64,000 nucleotides of DNA, from positions 1 to 64,000 of the forward strand of contig NZ_JAHLQJ010000013.1 of assembly GCF_018919145.1 (NCBI RefSeq). The letters are read 5' to 3'. Position 1 is the first letter of the stretch; every line of letters begins with the position of its first letter. The position numbers were made by a program, and so were the translations under genes. This DNA comes from Paenibacillus brevis (GTDB lineage: Bacteria > Bacillota > Bacilli > Paenibacillales > Paenibacillaceae). Positions 35,074 through 43,817 of this stretch are shown here, one piece after another. The notes below the pieces were generated by a model. It saw nothing but the letters and a program-made list of their open reading frames with translations, did no database searches and had not been told where the DNA came from.

Positions 35074-36933
35074 ATGGAGGGAATCCTGAATTCTATTGAA
35101 CGGAATCCGCTGAGAACCCGGCAGGAGGTACAGGAAGCACTGCGCCAGTTGGTTCGTCCGCTTAAGCCGTTGTATGAGATGGGGGGAAGCCGCCTGCCGA
35201 TCAAGGGCAGCAGTGCGGGATATGGTGAGGAACTCGCCGGCATGGAAGGCTTTTCTCGGATCCTGTGGGGGATAGTCCCTGACCTGGCAGGGGGAGGTAC
35301 GAGGGAGCTTTGGGCCAATTGCCTGCAAGGTATCCTAAACGGCACGAATCCAAAGCACGATCAATATTGGGGAGAGGTCGATGATTACGATCAGCGTCTG
35401 GTGGAGATGGCAGTTCTCGGTCTTGCCCTCTGCCTGATCCCCGAGATGATCTGGGAGCCCCTTAACGAGCAAGAACGCCAGCATCTGTATCAGTGGCTTA
35501 ATCAGATTAACGACCACCCATGTCATGATTGCAACTGGTTGTTCTTCAACGTGATGGTCAATATGGGCTTTTATAAAATCGGCCAGCCGTATGACAAAGA
35601 GCAAATGGAGCGAAACCTTCGGCGGATCGAGGAGTTTGATCTTGGCGGAGGGTGGTATAGCGATGGCATCGGAGGGCACAGCGACTATTACGTGCCTTTC
35701 GCCATGCACTATTACGGGCTAGTCTACGCCAAGCTGATGGAACAGGAAGATCCCGTACGCTGTAGTCGTTTTAAGCAAAAGGCACTTGAATTTGCAGCGG
35801 AGTTTATTCACTGGTTCTCACCGGATGGTTCGGCGGTTGCTTATGGAAGAAGCATGACCTACCGGTTTGCCCAATCCGCCTTCTGGAGCGCATTCGCTTA
35901 TGCGGGAGCTTATAATGAGATATTTACACCAGGTGTGGTAAAAGGCTTGGTACTAAGGAATCTGCGCTGGTGGTTCAGCAAGCCTATTTTCGATGCCGGC
36001 GGAATTCTGACGGTTGGTTATGCGTATCCGAATTTGATCATGGCTGAGAATTACAATTCACCAGGCTCTCCTTATTGGGCGTTAAAGACGTTCCTTATCT
36101 TAGCGATCGAGGATAAGGAGCTCTTCTGGCAGCAAGAGGAGCGGGAACTGCCAGACCTTCCGGCGCTGTCTGTGCAGCAGGAGCCTCATTTGGTGCTGTG
36201 CCGAGAGAAGGAGACAGGTCATGTCACAGCGTTCAATACCGGGCATCTATCAACAAATGAGCATACTCACACTTCGGCAAAGTATGAGAAGTTTGCCTAC
36301 TCGAGTGTCTTTGGCTTCAGTGTACCGCGGGCGGAATGGGGCTTGGGGCAGTCCGCAATAGATTCCATGCTGGGTCTAAGCGAGCGGGACAATCTCTATC
36401 GCGTTCGCAGAAGGAATGAGGAGACCTGGATCCAGGGGCATGTCTTGTATGCCCGGTGGCTTCCGTGGCGTGATGTCGAGGTGCGGACATGGATCCTGGC
36501 AGGATTGCCGTGGCATATTCGCGTCCATCGAATTGTAACGGCTCGTCCGCTGGATGCCGCAGAGGGCGGATTCGCCCTGGGGATTCAGGAAGCGCCTGCG
36601 ATTGAAGAGAGCGATAAGCAGGTAACGGCAAGGAACCCTGCCGGATGCTCAGCGGTATACGGGCTCATTGGTTACAGGGGCGCCGTTGCAGTTTATCCGA
36701 ATGCCGACACCAACCTGCTGCATCCCCGTACGGTCTTGCCTACCTTGACCGCCGTTCTGGCGCCGGGCACGCATTTATTGGTATCTGCCATTTATGGTCA
36801 AGCTGGTGAAGCGGAAATGATGGGTCTTGCAGAAGCGCTTGACGCATTGGGGGTTCGTATTGGGGATGGAAAGGCAGCAGTCAAGCTAGCCAGTGGAGAA
36901 ATACTGAGCATAAGGGGTGATATGGTAAGATAG
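35074..36933 (+). CDS. DUF2264 domain protein
   Basis: Protein of 619 residues. The N-terminal two thirds match DUF2264 (NPLRTRQEVQEALRQLVRPL near the start; DHPCHDCNWLFFNVMVN; GGWYSDGIGGHSDYYVPF), an alpha/alpha-barrel found in polysaccharide-degradation loci. The C-terminal third is beta-rich. AAGGAG lies before the ATG at 35074. The activity is not established in general; a glycoside-releasing enzyme of the uronate pathway is plausible from context. Confidence 0.82.
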   Translation: MEGILNSIERNPLRTRQEVQEALRQLVRPLKPLYEMGGSRLPIKGSSAGYGEELAGMEGFSRILWGIVPDLAGGGTRELWANCLQGILNGTNPKHDQYWGEVDDYDQRLVEMAVLGLALCLIPEMIWEPLNEQERQHLYQWLNQINDHPCHDCNWLFFNVMVNMGFYKIGQPYDKEQMERNLRRIEEFDLGGGWYSDGIGGHSDYYVPFAMHYYGLVYAKLMEQEDPVRCSRFKQKALEFAAEFIHWFSPDGSAVAYGRSMTYRFAQSAFWSAFAYAGAYNEIFTPGVVKGLVLRNLRWWFSKPIFDAGGILTVGYAYPNLIMAENYNSPGSPYWALKTFLILAIEDKELFWQQEERELPDLPALSVQQEPHLVLCREKETGHVTAFNTGHLSTNEHTHTSAKYEKFAYSSVFGFSVPRAEWGLGQSAIDSMLGLSERDNLYRVRRRNEETWIQGHVLYARWLPWRDVEVRTWILAGLPWHIRVHRIVTARPLDAAEGGFALGIQEAPAIEESDKQVTARNPAGCSAVYGLIGYRGAVAVYPNADTNLLHPRTVLPTLTAVLAPGTHLLVSAIYGQAGEAEMMGLAEALDALGVRIGDGKAAVKLASGEILSIRGDMVR

Positions 36934-36960
36934 ATTTAAATGGTGGAGGAGGCGTATCGA

Positions 36961-37731
36961 ATGAATGACCTGGATGTATCGCAGGTGCTTGCCTGGCTGG
37001 AGACGGCGGCCCAAATGCTGCGGGATTCTTTTCAAGAAGAAAGGGAAGTATCCCAGAAGACGGGCAATCTGGATTTGGTGACAGATATGGATCGCCGGAT
37101 TGAACAGTTTCTGGTCAGCAACATCCGGGAGTTCTATCCCGAGGATCGAATCCTTGGTGAGGAAGGCACAGGAGACCAGGTTGAGGACATGTTCGGTCGC
37201 GTATGGATCCTGGATCCCATTGATGGAACCATGAATTTTATCAAGCAGCAAGAGAACTTCGCCATCATGGTTGCGGTTGTGGAGGATGGGGCGGGCAAAT
37301 GCGGCTTCATCTACGATTGCATGCGTGAACGTCTGGTCTGGGGCGGACCGGATATGGGCTTATACTATAATGGTCAACCGCTTCAGCCGCCGCAGGATCA
37401 GGAGCTGAAAGACAGTCTGGTGGCGATCAACTGGCAGATGTTCGCAGATAATGTCTCGAATGTGCAGTCTCTGGCCTGGGGAAGCTGCGGCGTCCGGATT
37501 CAGAGCTGTGCCGGTACGGAATTCATTCATTTGCTGCTAGGCAAGCAGTCGGTGTACGTCTCCAAGCTCGCTCCATGGGATTATGCAGCCGGACGGATTC
37601 TGTGCGAAGCGGCAGGTCTTCGCTGCTCCACCATCGAAGGAGCTCCACTGGCATGGCTTGAATCAATCAAGGGTGTGTTTGCAACGCCTCGGGCTTATGA
37701 AAGTGCGATACGTATTTTGAACACGCAATAG
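36961..37731 (+). CDS. Inositol-monophosphatase-family phosphatase
   Basis: Protein of 256 residues with the metal-binding motifs GEEG, WILDPIDGTMNF and WDYAAG. It removes phosphate from a sugar or polyol phosphate. The ATG at 36961 has GGAGGAGG upstream. The gene ends the glycan operon just before a strong terminator. Substrate in this context is unknown. Confidence 0.87.
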   Translation: MNDLDVSQVLAWLETAAQMLRDSFQEEREVSQKTGNLDLVTDMDRRIEQFLVSNIREFYPEDRILGEEGTGDQVEDMFGRVWILDPIDGTMNFIKQQENFAIMVAVVEDGAGKCGFIYDCMRERLVWGGPDMGLYYNGQPLQPPQDQELKDSLVAINWQMFADNVSNVQSLAWGSCGVRIQSCAGTEFIHLLLGKQSVYVSKLAPWDYAAGRILCEAAGLRCSTIEGAPLAWLESIKGVFATPRAYESAIRILNTQ

Positions 37732-37744
37732 CGTTTGGGTTTTT

Positions 37745-37781
37745 AGCTGGTACCGATATTTCTTCGGTGCCAGCTTTTTTA
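37745..37781 (+). terminator. Terminator of the uronate-glycan locus
   Basis: A 12-bp stem (37745-37756 with 37764-37775) with one mismatch and a T run at 37775-37780. Confidence 0.92.
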
Positions 37782-37888
37782 TTTATAGATATAAAGGGAA
37801 TAAACGAACTTGAAACCACTTAAGTCCATCATTTATAATTTAATTATGCTAGCAAGTACTCACTTCCCAAGATTGGAGACCGTTTTTG

Positions 37889-38506
37889 ATGAACAATACC
37901 AAACAAAAAATTCTTGCAGAAGCGTTATCCTTATTTTCAGAACGCGGATTTCATAGTGTCTCCGTCAAGGAGATCGCAGAGGCTGTCGGCATACGTGACA
38001 GTACAATCTATAAGCACTTCACTAGCAAGCAGGAGATTTTCGATACCATTATTCAGCTTGTCTCGGAGCAGACACAACAAATCTATCAGACCATTCCTAT
38101 GCCGGGAAGAGAGAATACCGCCGCCGAATACGCGGTTATGGCCCTGGGTACTTTGGAAGAGTTATGCTATCAATTATTCATGTTCTACTTGCAAGATGAG
38201 GTTGTCTCGAAATTCAGAAGAATGCTTACGGTGGAGCAGTATGGAAATCTAGAGGCATCCCGGCTTTTTCGCCAATTTTTCATCGAAGAGCCGTTAGCTT
38301 ATGAGGCGGGGCTATTCAGAAGTCTAAAGGATATGGGAGTTTTCGTTGATGCGGATCCGGAGGTCATGGCCCTGCATTTTTACTCTCCCTTATTTCTCAT
38401 GCTCTCAAGATTTGATCACAGGGAGGTGGGACCGGAAGAAATTCGGCCAGCGATTAAAAGTCATATTGAGGCTTTTTCACGAAGCTATTCGAAAGACAAG
38501 ACATAG
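37889..38506 (+). CDS. TetR/AcrR-family transcriptional regulator
   Basis: Regulator of 205 residues with helix-turn-helix IAEAVGIRDSTIYKHFTSKQEIFDTII. The ligand domain is paralogous to the TetR at 13381 (shared FRRMLTVEQY and a similar C-terminal plan). GGAG lies 10 bp before the ATG. It is followed by an alpha/beta hydrolase gene that it probably regulates. Confidence 0.9.
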   Translation: MNNTKQKILAEALSLFSERGFHSVSVKEIAEAVGIRDSTIYKHFTSKQEIFDTIIQLVSEQTQQIYQTIPMPGRENTAAEYAVMALGTLEELCYQLFMFYLQDEVVSKFRRMLTVEQYGNLEASRLFRQFFIEEPLAYEAGLFRSLKDMGVFVDADPEVMALHFYSPLFLMLSRFDHREVGPEEIRPAIKSHIEAFSRSYSKDKT

Positions 38507-38543
38507 CAGCTATGAAAAAATAACGAGGAAAGGAGCCATTCTC

Positions 38544-39449
38544 ATGATCTTAACGGCTGTCATCATTATCATTGTGTTCGTATTGGCGATTCAATATGTT
38601 CAGTTACAGAGGGAGCTTGCAGAGGCAAAGCAGAGGCTGAATAGTTATCAGTCGCAAAACATAGCGCTTAGTTATGGAGAAATGACGTATGTCGACAAGG
38701 GAACGGGCCCGGTGATTTTAGTGGCACATGGGATCAGCGGCGGTTATGACCAAGGGTACGAAGCGCTGCACGGGAAAGAGGAGCAATATCGCATCCTGGC
38801 TCCATCGCGTTTTGGATATTTGGGCAGTACGGTGCCTGGGAACGCCAGCCCTAAAGCACAAGCTGCAGCCTATAAGGAGCTACTGGATGCCTTGGGCATT
38901 GAGAAGGTCTTTCTTCTGGGAACTTCCGCAGGAGGGACGATTGCGATTCGCTTTGCCCTTGATTATCCGGATCGGACACAAGGGCTTATCCTTTATTCTT
39001 CGGCCTTCCCATTGCCTGAAAAACCGGAAAGCTATAGCAATTATCAGGGGCCGCCCGCTTTTCTATGCAACGACTTCGCCATGTGGCTGTTTCGCCCATT
39101 GTTCAAGCCAATGATGGGAATGAAGCCGAATACGATTTACGGAATGCTGCCTGTCAGCAAGCGCAAGGAAGGCATGCAGATCGACGCTGCTACGGTGAAT
39201 CCGGATATGGCAAGGAATTTTGATCAATATCCGATTGAAGAAATGAATGTCCCTGCCTTGATCGTTGGTGCCAGAGATGACAAACTGGCTAATTTTGATA
39301 CTATGGAACAGGCCATTTCGCGGTTTCGGTATTACACGCTGCTCGCTTTTGACACCGGCGGACATATGATGGAGGGACATGAACAGGAAATTGACACCGC
39401 ATTCGATACATTTATTCAGGCATCCGTATTGCTCGAATCTGATCGATAA
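38544..39449 (+). CDS. Membrane-anchored alpha/beta hydrolase
   Basis: Protein of 301 residues. An N-terminal hydrophobic helix (about 2-20) and coiled segment precede the hydrolase fold with oxyanion region VAHGISGG, nucleophile elbow GTSAGG and a late catalytic His in DTGGHMMEGH. The frame is open upstream, but AAAGGAG before the ATG at 38544 and the N-terminal anchor favour this start. Likely an esterase or lipase-like enzyme at the membrane. Confidence 0.87.
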   Translation: MILTAVIIIIVFVLAIQYVQLQRELAEAKQRLNSYQSQNIALSYGEMTYVDKGTGPVILVAHGISGGYDQGYEALHGKEEQYRILAPSRFGYLGSTVPGNASPKAQAAAYKELLDALGIEKVFLLGTSAGGTIAIRFALDYPDRTQGLILYSSAFPLPEKPESYSNYQGPPAFLCNDFAMWLFRPLFKPMMGMKPNTIYGMLPVSKRKEGMQIDAATVNPDMARNFDQYPIEEMNVPALIVGARDDKLANFDTMEQAISRFRYYTLLAFDTGGHMMEGHEQEIDTAFDTFIQASVLLESDR

Positions 39450-39570
39450 ATTTGGCGTGTTTTGGCGGATCGCTATTTAACAGCTGTCATAGGATGGTTC
39501 CCAAGTGACTGTTGGCCGGAGAGCCTTATCTGTAGCTATTTTATTGATTTTCAGATATAGTGAAGAATAA

Positions 39571-39581
39571 GTTTAGTAAAA
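39571..39581. promoter_or_regulatory. Possible LacI operator before the LacI gene
   Basis: GTTTAGTAAAA, one base from the perfect palindrome GTTTAGTAAAC found at 41763. The shared 10-bp core near two genes of the same neighbourhood suggests a common regulator. Confidence 0.45.
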
Positions 39582-39617
39582 TCTTTTAGGACTCGTATTC
39601 TTCAGAGAGCGGAGCTG

Positions 39618-40649
39618 ATGAGTGTGAATAGTAAAGCGACCATCAACGATGTTGCCCGCTTGGCCGGTGTCTCGAAAAGCACAGTCTCGCAATACCTGAA
39701 TGGGCGCTTCAATTATATGAGTGAGGCTACGCGTGAACGGATTGCCAAGGTCATTGAAGACCTGGACTACCGTCCCAATGGTTTGGCCCGCAGTCTGAAG
39801 CAGAATCGTACCTTCCTGGTAGGGATTATCGTTGCCGATTTGAATTATTCGCTCTCCATTACTTGCATACAGGCTATCGAGAATGAATTGCAGGACCGGG
39901 GGATTCAGGTCATTATTTGTAATGCGGATGAGAATCCGGATAAAGAAGCCGATTATATTGAAACCCTGCTTGCGCGGCAAGTGGACGGTTTGATCCTGTT
40001 CCCGACGGGGGATGTCTCTGCTCCTTATCAACAATTAGTGGAGGTAGGGATTCCCTTTGTCCTTATGGACCGGCTGCTCGAACAGGTTACTGCCCGAAGC
40101 ATATTGCTTGATAACGAAATGGCGGTAAAAATAGGAATCGAGGAGCTTGTGCGGGCAGGTCATCACAATATCGGGATGATCACTTTGCCGCTCACAGCCC
40201 AGCCTATTACCCCGCGTAAGGAGAGAGTAAGCGGATTTCGCAGGGCACTGCTGGAGGCAGGGTTCCCGCTTCGGGAGGAATATCTGATCAGTGTGCCGGC
40301 TGAGGAAGTCGCCGACAGGCTGGAACAGCTCCTGTCGCTTCCTGAGCCTCCTACCGCATTGATTGCCGGCAATGATATCGTGCTGAGAGAGGTGCTCAAG
40401 GCGGCGAATCGGTTGAAACTGTCGATACCGGAGCAATTGTCGATCATTGGAATCGATGCTGCGGATTTTGCGGAGGTATACAACCCGGCGATAACAACGA
40501 TCAAGCAGCCTGCCTATGAAATGGGAAGCCAGGCTGCACGCATCTTGCTTGCAAGCATTGACGACCGTGAGGCAGGCCTCCCGATCACCTATCGATTCCC
40601 TCCCGCACTTCAGCGCGGGGAATCCGTGCTGAAGAGGCATAGACAGTAG
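39618..40649 (+). CDS. LacI-family transcriptional regulator
   Basis: Repressor of 343 residues. N-terminal helix-turn-helix TINDVARLAGVSKSTVSQYL plus hinge helix (NGLARSLK), then a periplasmic-binding-type sugar domain. ATG 39618 follows a weak GGAG. Convergent with the KDG kinase gene, suggesting it controls uronate catabolism in a KdgR-like role (inference). Confidence 0.92.
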   Translation: MSVNSKATINDVARLAGVSKSTVSQYLNGRFNYMSEATRERIAKVIEDLDYRPNGLARSLKQNRTFLVGIIVADLNYSLSITCIQAIENELQDRGIQVIICNADENPDKEADYIETLLARQVDGLILFPTGDVSAPYQQLVEVGIPFVLMDRLLEQVTARSILLDNEMAVKIGIEELVRAGHHNIGMITLPLTAQPITPRKERVSGFRRALLEAGFPLREEYLISVPAEEVADRLEQLLSLPEPPTALIAGNDIVLREVLKAANRLKLSIPEQLSIIGIDAADFAEVYNPAITTIKQPAYEMGSQAARILLASIDDREAGLPITYRFPPALQRGESVLKRHRQ

Positions 40650-40672
40650 TTCCACTGTCTATGCCTTTTTTC
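40636..40672. terminator. Terminator shared by LacI and KDG kinase genes
   Basis: GGCATAGACAGT (40636-40647) and its perfect complement (40654-40665) close a 6-nt loop and are followed by seven T. It overlaps the LacI stop and lies between convergent genes. Confidence 0.92.
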
Positions 40673-40680
40673 TGCCCAGT

Positions 40681-41643
40681 CTAGCCTTTGGCCCGTTTGG
40701 CGGAGGCCAGGAAAGCCTCCAGCTGTTCACGTGTCGGCAAACCGTCCATATCGCCGGGCGACATGACGGCCAGAGCACCCAGCGCGTTGCCGCGTGCTAC
40801 CGCTTCCGGGATATCAAGCTTTTCCAGCAGAGCACTGATCACCCCGGCGGCAAACCCGTCCCCGGCCCCGACCGTATCCACGACTTGATCCACCTTGAAG
40901 CCCGGAACAAAGCCGGAGCCTTCTTTGGTTTTGTAGTAAGCTCCTTCAGGTCCCAGCTTAATAACCACCAAGGATACCCCAAGCTTCAGATAAAAGTCTG
41001 CAATCTCTTCCGGCTCCGTCAATCCGGTTAGAATCTTGCCTTCTCCGATCCCGGGAAAGAACCAGTCGCTCCGGCCGGCCAGCTCATTGATCGTTGAGAC
41101 CATGGTCTCCTGATCCGGCCAGAGCACCGGCCGCAGATTCGGATCGAACGATACGGTTCTTCCTAATGTCCGCATATAATCCATGGCATGGCGGGCAAAT
41201 GCCAGCATGCTGGCAGAGAGAGCAGCAGAGATGCTGGTTGCGTGCAAATGTCCGGCCGAAGCAAAGTAATTGTTATCGAAATCAGCAATGCTCAAGGTGG
41301 AGGCGGCAGAATTTTTACGGAAATATTCCACCTTCGGATCGCCTTCCAGCACCTTGGACTTCATCAGCATACCGGTTGAATGCTTCTTCGTAAAAGTAAC
41401 GGCAGAGGTATCAATTCCTTCTTGGGTCTGCGCATGAATAATAAACTTTCCGAGGTTATCCTCGCCGAGCTTGGTAACATAGCCGGCGGGATGCCCCAGT
41501 CGGCACAATCCGGTTGCTACATTGCTTTCAGCTCCCGCAAGCGCTTTCGAAAAGGATGAAACCTCATGGAGCTCGCCGACTTCATTGGCGTAAAACATCG
41601 CCATCGGTTCCCCGAAGGTAACGGCGGCCAGTGACTTGGACAT
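40681..41643 (-). CDS. kdgK: PfkB-family sugar kinase, likely 2-keto-3-deoxygluconate kinase
   Basis: Kinase of 320 residues with PfkB signatures: N-terminal GAESNVATGLCRLG and C-terminal DTVGAGDGFAAG with the catalytic Asp. The overall sequence is KdgK-like. KDG phosphorylation is the convergence step of uronate degradation, matching the lyase/GH88 locus 3 kb away. AAGGAGG before the ATG. Assignment to KDG rather than fructose or ribose is by resemblance and context. Confidence 0.83.
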   Translation of the reverse strand: MSKSLAAVTFGEPMAMFYANEVGELHEVSSFSKALAGAESNVATGLCRLGHPAGYVTKLGEDNLGKFIIHAQTQEGIDTSAVTFTKKHSTGMLMKSKVLEGDPKVEYFRKNSAASTLSIADFDNNYFASAGHLHATSISAALSASMLAFARHAMDYMRTLGRTVSFDPNLRPVLWPDQETMVSTINELAGRSDWFFPGIGEGKILTGLTEPEEIADFYLKLGVSLVVIKLGPEGAYYKTKEGSGFVPGFKVDQVVDTVGAGDGFAAGVISALLEKLDIPEAVARGNALGALAVMSPGDMDGLPTREQLEAFLASAKRAKG

Positions 41644-41688
41644 GATCTATATTCCTCCTTGAAGAGAATTTGGACTCCGGTCTTTTTC

Positions 41689-41717
41689 AAATTATCACAT
41701 AAAACGGTTTTGTTCAA
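41689..41717 (-). promoter_or_regulatory. kdgK promoter with palindrome between -35 and -10
   Basis: On the minus strand TTGAAC (41717-41712), 17 bp, TAATTT (41694-41689). The spacer holds the odd-length palindrome AAAAC-C-GTTTT (41711-41701), a LacI-like operator placed to block the promoter. Confidence 0.6.
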
Positions 41718-41762
41718 TTATAATATGGGATTTTTCTATTTTTAATTGTATAATATAAAATA

Positions 41763-41773
41763 GTTTAGTAAAC
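41763..41773. promoter_or_regulatory. Palindrome GTTTAGTAAAC upstream of the AEC transporter
   Basis: Perfect 11-bp palindrome about 130 bp before the transporter gene and next to an AT-rich TATAATATAAAA stretch. Possible regulator site, compare 39571. Confidence 0.45.
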
Positions 41774-41903
41774 AAATGAGGTCCTCAAATGACTTTTGAT
41801 TCTTTGCCTGCCTATGAGCCTATAGCTAATACGTCTTGGACAAAGAAGCTTCGGAAATGTACGATATGAGAACTACAACAAAGTGGGAATGAAGGATGAG
41901 ATT

Positions 41904-42836
41904 ATGGATGGGTTCATGATTTCTTTTTTACACACGATCTATCAAGTTCTGCTGCCGATTTCCTTGCCCGTCATTGGCGGAGCATTGTTAAAGAAATTTA
42001 AACGTCTGGATACAAAACCCCTGTCGACCCTGTCCTTATACGTCATGAGTCCGGCCCTGATCTTTGAGACGCTGCTTCGGGCCGAGGTTAGTGGGGGAGA
42101 AGTCCTAAAGACGGTTATCTTTTGCCTGTTCAACGTGCTGCTGCTCTGGTTGGTCAGTGAGGGGGCCGGGCGATTCCTGTCGATGTCTCAGCCGGAGCGC
42201 TCGGGCCTCAATCTGGTTACCATGTTTACGAACAGTGTTAACTATGGACTTCCGCTGGTATTACTTGCTTTCGGGCAGGCGGGATTGGATAAAGCATCTG
42301 TATACGTCATTGTTCAGATCATTATTATTAATACAATCGGAGTGTTTCTGGCGGCAAAATCTCATTTCTCGGTTAAGAAAGCACTTCTGTCAGTCTTCAC
42401 CCTGCCATCGGTCTATGCAGCACTTTTGGCCGTATTGCTCCGCCTGCTCCAGGTTTCTCTGCCTGAAGCTCTGGGTACCGGGGTTAGCTTGCTTTCGGCG
42501 GCATATGCCCCGCTTGCATTAGTTATTTTGGGTGCGCAAATGATAGGAGTCGGTTCTGGAGAAGAGAAGCCGGGAGTGGGGAAGCAGGCCTTTGTTACGG
42601 GAATACTGCTCCGACTGCTAATCGCCCCGCTTATCGCTTGGGGTATTCTTGCGGCGCTTCAGGCCGACGGCTTATTGTTCTCCGTTATCATGATCCTTTC
42701 CTCGATGCCGGCAGCTGTGAATGCGGTTATTCTGGCGGAGCAATATGATGCGGCACCCGCACTGGTATCGAAGTGTATTCTATGGACGACGCTTGCTTCA
42801 TTTGTAGTGCTGCCGGTATGGCTGTTGGCGTTGTAG
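41904..42836 (+). CDS. Auxin-efflux-carrier (AEC) family transporter
   Basis: Membrane protein of 310 residues with about ten transmembrane helices in two halves. It has the AEC pattern LPVIGGALLKKFKRLDTKPLS near the N-terminus in two stretches and NSVNYGLPL in the middle. Bacterial members move organic acids such as malate. The ATG at 41904 has AAGGA 7 bp upstream; a GTG at 41883 and ATG at 41889 are alternatives. Confidence 0.85.
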   Translation: MDGFMISFLHTIYQVLLPISLPVIGGALLKKFKRLDTKPLSTLSLYVMSPALIFETLLRAEVSGGEVLKTVIFCLFNVLLLWLVSEGAGRFLSMSQPERSGLNLVTMFTNSVNYGLPLVLLAFGQAGLDKASVYVIVQIIIINTIGVFLAAKSHFSVKKALLSVFTLPSVYAALLAVLLRLLQVSLPEALGTGVSLLSAAYAPLALVILGAQMIGVGSGEEKPGVGKQAFVTGILLRLLIAPLIAWGILAALQADGLLFSVIMILSSMPAAVNAVILAEQYDAAPALVSKCILWTTLASFVVLPVWLLAL

Positions 42837-42876
42837 ACAGCAAAAAAAGCCGGAAATGATTGATTCTGCGTGCTGG

Positions 42877-43008
42877 GGGTAACGTGTGAAGGTTGCTTTC
42901 GATCGCTGTTGCTCGCGGATTTCTTTGATTGAATAAACCACTAGAATGTAGAAATCTACTCGCAAAGGCGAACGCTCCGCTTCTGCAGCAACCTTCACAC
43001 TTATACCC
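42877..43008 (-). repeat. Hairpin repeat family, copy D (inverted)
   Basis: Same family in minus orientation. The stem GTGTGAAGGTTGCT (42884-42897) pairs perfectly with AGCAACCTTCACAC (42987-43000). The conserved internal blocks GATCGCTGTTG and GGCGAACGCTCCGCTTC are present as reverse complements. Located right after the AEC transporter gene. Confidence 0.85.
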
Positions 43009-43596
43009 TTGGCAACGCTGGCTCTTCAATCTGGCTTTAGGTGCCGAATACAATTTAATAGCTAACAATGCCGTCATGACGTAATTAAGCACTCGAACCC
43101 CTCCAAATATACATACCAGGCTCGTACGGCATCATGTACATTAATATTTCTCGCATCGCACAGAGTTCCCAGTGCGCGTGCTTCGCAGTATGACGGCGGT
43201 CGGTGACCACATGCAAATACGGGTCACACATACATTTAGTGAACAAAGTTATCTTACATTCAAGGGAAATCGTAGATGGGCGGAAATAGTGAAACTTTTG
43301 TGCTTAAAGTTAGCTAAAGCGTGGATTCTACAAATTGTTGGGTTTTTAAGGTAGGTTTTTTCACTACAGGTGGGTTTGAGCGCCAAACGGAGAATATAAG
43401 GGAAGTAATTTCACTAAATTGCGGCCGGAAGGGGCATGGCTAGAATCAGTCTGGTCATGTCAAGGCTTACGTGCAATCTTGCTTGTATACCCGTTTACGG
43501 CAAGCTTATCGTCGTGCAGCATATTGCTGCGTTGCCGTTTATGGCATAGCCATGTGCAACCTGCATTGCAGTTATCCTACAGGGGCGAAGTGATCA
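43009..43596. other. ORF-free stretch between two inverted repeat copies
   Basis: 588 bp with no convincing reading frame or ribosome binding site. Only short low-quality ORFs occur. It is bounded by copies D and E of the hairpin family with their heads facing inward. I see no RNA gene or known element in it. Confidence 0.6.
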
Positions 43597-43729
43597 GGGC
43601 ATAAGTGAGAAGTGTGCTGAAGAAGCGGAGCGTTCGCCTTTGTTCGCGGATTTCCCCCTTGTTAGAACTTACTTCAATTAATGAAATCCGCGGACAACAG
43701 CGATCGTAAGCACACTTCACACGTTGCCC
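43597..43729 (+). repeat. Hairpin repeat family, copy E
   Basis: 133 bp from GGGCATAAG to GTTGCCC. Outer stem GAAGTGTGCT with AGCACACTTC, inner stem TTCGCGGATTTC with GAAATCCGCGGA. No outer 15-bp repeats. It precedes the 3' end of the YitT-like gene by about 90 bp. Confidence 0.85.
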
Positions 43730-43817
43730 ATCTAACTCGCTCTTTTATGTTAACTATATTCCACTACTGCACATTCTCCAGCTTACATGCCTCAAATAGT
43801 AAGCTTACCGCAGTGAC

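Noticed and set aside
43172-43604. Two ORFs of about 60 aa in the gap between repeat copies D and E
   Set aside because: No ribosome binding sites, no homology-like patterns, and the region is bounded by repeats; treated as non-coding.
26119-43729. CRISPR array interpretation of the repeats
   Set aside because: Copies are kilobases apart, of variable length, in both orientations and without regular spacers; no cas genes are present.
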